This document shows positions 57,901 through 64,000 of a stretch of 64,000 nucleotides of DNA, piece after piece. Below the pieces are notes generated by a model, which was not told where the DNA came from, made no database searches, and saw only the letters and a program-made list of their open reading frames with translations. The stretch comes from Colletotrichum lupini (taxonomy: Eukaryota; Ascomycota; Sordariomycetes; Glomerellales; Glomerellaceae), in assembly GCF_023278565.1 (NCBI RefSeq), contig NC_064672.1, forward strand, positions 4,340,001-4,404,000, written 5' to 3'. Both the position numbers and the translations under genes were made by a program. Position 1 is the stretch's first letter. Each line of letters begins with the position of its first letter.

Positions 57901-60444
57901 CTCCACCTCACCGGTCGGAGATCAGAAGAGACACGCAGGCGGGAGGCCCAGAAACATTCCCAGTCTTGTGAACCTGGTGGCTGTTTCTGGCCCCCAGCAT
58001 TGTTCCACGACCCAAGGTGCACAACTAAAGCAGGGCCAGACACGCGTGGAAGCACGCCGCAGAAACAGACTTGCCAGGCGTGCCAGGCTAAGGAGGGAAG
58101 ATGAGACGAGCAACGGGACCAGTTCCCAGCAGCGCCAGACTATGCTTGTCTGGTGCACTGGGACCACTGGTGCTTGTGTGTGTTCTGACGTCTCCGCCCA
58201 ACCGTCGTCTGTCTTGATTGCGGCACGGCTTAGCTTGTATGCACAAATCGATACGTACATGGCTTTCTTTCTCTCTTTTTGCCCCATACGGCCACCGCCC
58301 TGGAGGCTAATGCCGAGAGAGGGCCGCGCCTCTTGGGGCTGCAGCCCGCGCAGATGGGCAGCGGTTTGTCGTCTGTTTCCAATTCTTACCCGTCATGTAC
58401 GTACCGCCAAACCTTGAATGAGCAAGGCAAGGTACGGTGCCGAGTGGGGGATACTAATCATTACACCAGCTGGGGGGAACGCTCGTGGTCGGAGTCGGAC
58501 GAGACAGCCGGAACAAACAAGCCTCTCTTGTCTTGAGGATTGTGGCCGCGCTTTGTTGTGTCAACGACGTATGTTTGACGACGAAATGCCACTGTCGTCG
58601 TCGATTCAAGTGTTCGTTGCCTTTCTCGGTACTCCTCACATCCTGCGTTCTCTCCCCTCTACCAAGCTCTCGTCTGTCTGCCCGGAAAGGTCATCTCTTG
58701 TGTGTACGTGGCATTGCCCATCAAGGGGCCTTCCTGGCGGGAACCGCTGGTTGCGAGGCGCCATGGGTGGGTGTGGACAAGGATGTGATGGCTGCATGGC
58801 CTTCGATCTTTAATAGCTCCGGGGACTTCTTCAGGCCCCCCTGCCACCGCCTGTCTGTGAGCACTCACTGCTGGCCAGTCACACCGGCACATCAGGCCAA
58901 GCCGAATGGGACCTCGTTTTGTGGACAAACCCCGTCCCGTCAACGTTGGCCGACGTTTTGTTGTTCGGAAACACCCCTGGGAATGGCAGCACGCTCTCAC
59001 AGAGATCACCCTAGCACCCTGGCACAGACTCAAACGATGCCCATTCGTAGTGTATCCGTATTGGCGCTTGTGCTGTTTATTACCCGTTGCCATTTGCTGG
59101 GTGTTCGGATTTCCTGCTTCAATGGCGACATGTGTCGCAGCGCAATACCGCCGCAGCGTCTGGGGTAACAGGTATTGAGATGACGAGGGAAGGGGTTTGT
59201 CGGGCTTGAGCCGCTAACTGCGGACTGGGTATCGGGAAAGCTGGCATTCGTTGCAACGATGGCAAGCGATCGTCTCGTTGCGAGTTGGTTAGCGACCAGT
59301 ACTTCAGATTGACAGTTGTATCCTTCTCTGACATTCAGTAATGCCACTGCGAACGCAACGGCGTCTCTCCCCTAGCGGACGAAGTCGGCCTAGTCAAGTA
59401 AACGAGCGATCTGGCACCTTTTCTTGGTGGTCCTAGGGCAGCCCGTTCGAGGTTTGCGGTACCGTCCGAAGGCGTCCAGGGGCCTCTTCTCGAGTCAGTC
59501 TTGGCCGCCTGGGCACTGTGGCGCTCTCACCAACGTGAGCCACAGCTTGCGCTGGGAAAAGGCATTCTCATCCGTCACAGCATTCCCCCAAGGGAATCGT
59601 TGAAATGGCCTTTGGTCATGGCTGTACCGAAGACAATAAACAACAACAAGGCTTTTTCCTGCCGAGAGGCCAGACGGGACAGTGGGACCTGTGGGAGAGG
59701 GCGGACGGCTTCTGACTGGCACGGCCGGGCTGAGCTGGCGTTCAACCGAACCAAGTGCCCTTGGAAGCCCTGCAGGGATGGAACCACGAGATCTCCCCGT
59801 TTCGACCGCATCGAGGACTCGTCGTATCCACCAGTGGAACACTCCCACGCCCCCCTCTCAGCCCGTTCATCGCCTTGCAGATGAAAAAACTCGGGGGCTT
59901 GTTTGTGCTGCTGCTTGTGCGCCGCATCTTGCCTCTTATGTGTTGTACTCCATCTGTTGATCCGCCGCAAGTCGAAATTTATCGCAGGATTCCAACTGCT
60001 GTAGGACAATCCCAGACGTTGATACTGGCAGTCAGAGACACATCGTTGAGAGAACTTGAGGCACGAGAGGGAGTCTCGAGGGAACGTGGTTCTCAGGTAC
60101 GTACCGCAACCGGGGAGAGAAGCTGCCCGTGTCAATTTTGCTGGGAACCCGCCAAAATGGACCACGGGATCCAATCAGTCCCGTCTGCAAGGACCGTGCG
60201 CCAAGCTTCCAGCTCTTCCCCATGTCGGGACTAGCTCACCTCTAATGTCGGTATGACTATTAATCCGTTCAAGGGACCCACTGAAACGACCCCGGGACGC
60301 CTTACCAGTCACGTCCAAGTGTCCCCTTGTGTGAGGCTCCAGGAACCAGATATCTGAAGGGCAAAAAAAGCGAGCTTGTCCAACTCACGATCCCAACCTG
60401 GATGAGCTGTTGACGACCTCCTCCTCGAACGGAAGCTGTCCAAG
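54947..60444. other. 5.5-kb block with no gene recognised
   Basis: The spacer is divergent between the SIF2-like gene and the TMEM115-like gene, so both promoters lie at its ends. A CA-rich repeat occurs at 55913-55960, and TACGGAGTAC-type motifs cluster at 56985-57001, 57455-57464 and 57481-57490. No frame has family content or splice continuity. Confidence 0.5.
55913..55960. repeat. CA-rich microsatellite
   Basis: Imperfect (CA)n with TTTG, TAC and GTCG interruptions, inside the gene-free block. Confidence 0.85.
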
Positions 60445-61604
60445 ATGCCGCCCCGAATCAACATCCCGCCGGTCACCCGGGTCCTGCTGGCTGTCCTCGT
60501 CGTGCAGTCGTTTCTGAGCGCGGCGATCCGCTATCGTCAATGGAGCGCGACATCCGAGATCGTGATACCGTACCTGACGCTCATCCCTCAGCTCTCCCTT
60601 ATTTATCCGTGGACGTTTTTGACCTCAACATTGGTCGAGAACAACATCTTCACTCTCGGAATTGCCGGCGTCACCATTTACCAAGGCGGTAGATACCTCG
60701 AGAGAGCTTGGTCTTCAGCGGAGCTGGCCAAGTTTGTCGCCGTCACCGCGCTGATTCCCAATGTCCTGACCTTTGCGCTCATGATCATCTTCTTCACCCT
60801 GACAAGGAACGAGCGTTGGACGTAAGTGAATCTTCGCCTTATGTGTCTGCGGCTAGCAATACTAACGAAGCTCTTGACAGACTGACCGTTATTGGCGGCA
60901 CGATCCCGATGCAGATCTCTTTCCTCGTCGCATTTAGCCAGCTCGTCCCGGCGCACACCGTTACTCTGTTCCGCGGCATCCTGTCCCTTCGAGTTCCGCG
61001 ATTCCCTCTATTATATCTCGGCATCGTCTTTATTCTGTCTCTGACGCCGCTTTTGACGGCGGCCTCTTTCTCCCTTGCTCTGAGCGGCCTGCTAACGAGC
61101 TGGACATACCTCCGCTTCTACAAGACCGTCTTCCCCGACCTCGACTCTTCTCAGCCGACTTCCCTCCGTGGAGACGCCAGCGAGACGTTTGCATTTGCCG
61201 AGTTCTTCCCGGCGCCGGTGAAGCCCTTCGTTGCCACCCTTTCAAACCAGATCTTTGAGGTGCTGGTAGCGATGCGGATATGCAGCCCCTTCTCCCCGGA
61301 CAACGTCCCGTCCGGACGAGGCAACAACTTCATACAGAGAGGCGCACCTGGTGGTGCGAGAGCCGAGGCGGAGCGGAGACGAGCGCTGGCACTGAAGACG
61401 TTGGATCAGAGGCTCCACGCCGCCACCGCGGGCACAGCGGCACGATCTTCGTCACAACCTCCGGCGCAGCAGCCCACGGGTCCGACGGTACAGACGCAAC
61501 CGCAGCCCAACACGCAGACGGCTATGACTACGCAGCCTACTGCGATGCTGGGGGAGACCAACTACCACCCCGAGCAGGAGTCGAGCGATAAATCCGCATC
61601 GTGA
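60445..61604 (+). CDS. TMEM115/DUF1751-family Golgi membrane protein (rhomboid-like fold)
   Basis: The model is 60445..60821 and 60881..61604, 366 residues with one 59-nt intron. Five to six hydrophobic segments are visible: VTRVLLAVLVVQSFLSAAI, PYLTLIPQLSLIYPWTFL, FVAVTALIPNVLTFALMIIF, GGTIPMQISFLVAFSQLV, RFPLLYLGIVFILSLTPLL and FSLALSGLLTSWTYLRFY. The order, the WTFLTSTLVENN motif and the GGRYLERAW block match the TMEM115 (PL6) family, a rhomboid-related, catalytically inactive Golgi protein implicated in retrograde traffic and glycosylation. I see no rhomboid GxSx serine. The C-terminal 80 residues are cytosolic-looking, A/R-rich then T/Q/P-rich and variable. The family match is strong; the cellular role is inferred. 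Confidence 0.88.
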
Positions 61605-64000
61605 GAGGGAAAGAAGGGGGAGAGGCACACACACTTCGCTTCGACTAGAAAATCGGTTTACTTTCCTTTCTTTCCGGCCAGGTCATGAGCCGATTTTGGA
61701 CGATTGGACTAAACGGCGACGGCGCCGGTTCATGGCTGCGGCCAACTGTGTACTCTTATGTGTTGATCCTGGGGGAAACTTTTTCTAATTCGGGTATTTT
61801 TTTCCTTTTGTTTGGCATCGGCGTCTAAAGACGGATACCTTGAGTGCGCGCGTGCGTGTGTAAAGCGGTATGAGCGGCGATCCAGGATTATGACAGCGAC
61901 GGTCTGGGCCTATGTAGTGGTCTAGAGCTTCTAACCTACTACACCCCAATGGGCGTAAATTCGAAATGATGTATGTTGTAGACTTACAAAGCCTTCTCTC
62001 TTCGTTGCTGTCATCAGAGTGCTTAAATTCGGATGCACGTCCGCGCGCACTTCACGAAGATGATTTTCCCACGTGCTGCGTCATGATGGCCCACGACGTG
62101 CTCCACCAGCAGATACCACCCGAAACAAGATCTCCAAATGGTGGGAAGGGGCATCATCCACTAGGATCCGATTCTTGGGCGCCGAAGGACCGAAGAGAGG
62201 GCGTTTAGAGCAAGGTAAGGTATGGAGTGAAAGGACGGGGACCTCGTGTGAGATGGGTAGGTGTTTACCCTCGGACCTGAAAGTAGCTGGAGTCATGGTG
62301 GCCGTACCCGTTCCGTATGCACCCTCGGACAGTGTTCGTTTGCGTACCTTATATCAGTCCCAACTCCGGGGTGCTCTTCTCTTTTGGAATGTTTCCTTGA
62401 CGGGACTCCTTGATTTGCCGTCCTCTTTTGAAATCTCATTCGTTCTCTTGGTCCTCGGACCGGTATTCGGTAGTGGTTTCTCTCACCGAGTGTTCACTTC
62501 AGTCCCCCTTCCCTTTCCTTTTTTTTTCTTTTTTTTTTTCTTTGGCGTCTTTGCGACTGACACGCGCGATCACCGGTCCGTGAGCGTACGGGGGCCATTC
62601 GTGCCGGGGCGCGGACGGAACCCGCCATCCACCACCCACGGGCCCACCCCATGCCAAGGTACTAAGAAGCGGCCTTTACTCCGTACAAACCAAGGTAAAG
62701 CATCCGTACCTGTGGTAGTTTACAAGGTGTTCAAGGAAAAGCGATACAGTAAAGGGGAAACTTTGTGCGCGTGAATATTGTGCGAGGCTTATATAAGACT
62801 ACGAAGTATTCTGAACCACATCCCGGTTCCTGCTTGCTTGACATGTTGGCGGCCAGGACGCTTAGGAGTGAGGAGGAGGTTGTGTGTGTCCTCTGGTTCT
62901 GAGGTCTGACGATCTCGGGCTGTCCGATCTTTTTCCTCCTCGCATGTTGCCGTGATGTATGTACACTCATCCACGTGTAGAGGGTGATCAGCATGTTGTC
63001 GAGAGCTTCAGCATCGATGATGAATGACCATAAAATGAACAATATATAGCTTTCCATAGTGACATCTCCGCCAAACTAGCACCAAAGCTACCACTCGGGG
63101 AGTCGTACACCTTGAGACAAAAAACTCGATCTAGCTCAAGAAAACATACAAACCACTTTTCGGATAATCGGTCTTGTCAAAAAAACTTTTTTTGCTTTTA
63201 TACCACCGCGCTCTGAAACCTTTCCGTCTCTCCTCATCTCGAGTCGTCAGCGGGCATTTTGGGGGGGGGGGGGGAATAGGTGAGGTGGGTGTTTGGGGGC
63301 GGGAAGAGGTCTCTGCGGGCGTGCGATACCCGAACATGGGATATTATTACGGGCGCGACAGGCGAGCTGTCTTTTTCTTTGACATTCAAAGCCTTGACTT
63401 ATCTCCTTCGAGATACATCACTTGCTGTTGATTAAGAGAGACCATCTTTCCATCTTTCTTTGGTGGAGTTTTCTCCGAGTGCCTTGCGGAATATAGGTAG
63501 TCCGACAACGACTCCACACATCCCGTGGTGAATCGAGCCGGCGCTTGTGCTTTGAGCCTCCCTCCACGGGGGCATACCATGGGCTGTGGTATAATGTGGA
63601 GATCAAGCAACGCAAAGGCAAAAGGCCCAGAGCCCCCTTGCTCAAAAGCGCGCTGTCGAATGCCTACCTGTACAGCCCGTAGTGGAATGAAGGAAACCCC
63701 CGAGGAAAGAACGCGGTCTTGGATTTCCCGTGAGGAACTGTCGGGATTTCCTTTAATGAAACCACATTCCGCCACTATCTCTTCCGTCCAACACCGCGCG
63801 TTCCTGCGGACTTTCTATAGTACCAGTAGAGATTTAGAGTTGCGGGACACAAGAACCGAGGAATGTGAGAACCGTCGATCTCCGGTACCTGCCTGCACTC
63901 CATGCACGTCAAACGATAAGTGGCAAGCTGTTCTGTATCCGTAAGGAAAACCATACCTAGATCAAAATAGATACACGTCTCCCTCCCAAGGACGCCATTG
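61605..64000. other. 3' flank of the TMEM115-like gene; right edge with no gene recognised
   Basis: The stretch contains a C/T-rich block with long T runs at 62515-62543 and a G14 run at 63261-63274. Minus-strand frames of about 110-130 codons near 62731-63057 and 63386-63775 show no start context or family. Any gene further right is not visible. Confidence 0.45.
63261..63274. repeat. G14 homopolymer
   Basis: Fourteen consecutive G on the plus strand. Run length may be imprecise in assembly, and the run could form a quadruplex with nearby G clusters. Confidence 0.85.

Overview
The window is nuclear DNA from a filamentous ascomycete (Pezizomycotina, most likely Sordariomycetes). The evidence is short spliceosomal introns (about 48-270 nt, GT..AG), a Pezizomycotina-style HET-domain gene, a membrane-anchored fungal ADAM protease, an mpaB/DUF2236 oxygenase, and gene-free blocks of about 5 kb. 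A finer guess (Glomerellales such as Colletotrichum) is only an impression. I see no prokaryotic, viral or transposon genes. All exon models were built by hand from reading frame, splice signals and remembered family alignments.

Layout, left to right. 1-6 kb: the 3' end of a mitochondrial succinyl-CoA ligase beta gene, an intron-containing tRNA-Cys(GCA), a HET-domain gene with a suspected frameshift, and the respiratory-growth gene RRG9. 6.9-10.1 kb: an mpaB-like oxygenase and a calcipressin (calcineurin regulator). 10.1-15.2 kb: no gene seen. 15.2-33.5 kb is the dense core: mitochondrial Phe-tRNA synthetase, dicarboxylate carrier (with a 5-nt micro-exon), RNA polymerase II subunit RPB3, mitochondrial GrpE (MGE1), a ten-exon coiled-coil protein of unknown function, RFC1, mitochondrial ribosomal protein L16, and RFC5. 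33.5-38.4 kb: no gene seen. 38.4-41.2 kb: acetyl-CoA synthetase. 41.2-47.0 kb: no gene seen. 47-55 kb: an ADAM metalloprotease, a small unknown protein, and a SIF2/TBL1-like LisH-WD40 protein. 55-60.4 kb: no gene seen. 60.4-61.6 kb: a TMEM115-like Golgi membrane protein. The last 2.4 kb looks non-coding.

Themes. Six of the sixteen protein genes act in mitochondria (LSC2, RRG9, MSF1, DIC1, MGE1, MRPL16). Three compact divergent promoters each involve a mitochondrial gene (MSF1/DIC1, RPB3/MGE1, RFC1/MRPL16). Two subunits of the same clamp loader, RFC1 and RFC5, lie within 6.2 kb and both carry G1/S-type (MCB/SBF-like) sequences upstream. The gene-poor blocks hold microsatellites and a recurring TACGGAGTAC-type motif that I noticed only outside coding exons. 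I did not find a clearly new system. The least explained items are the 887-residue coiled-coil protein, the intergenic TACGGAGTA motif, the RFC1-MRPL16-RFC5 linkage and the HET gene frame break.
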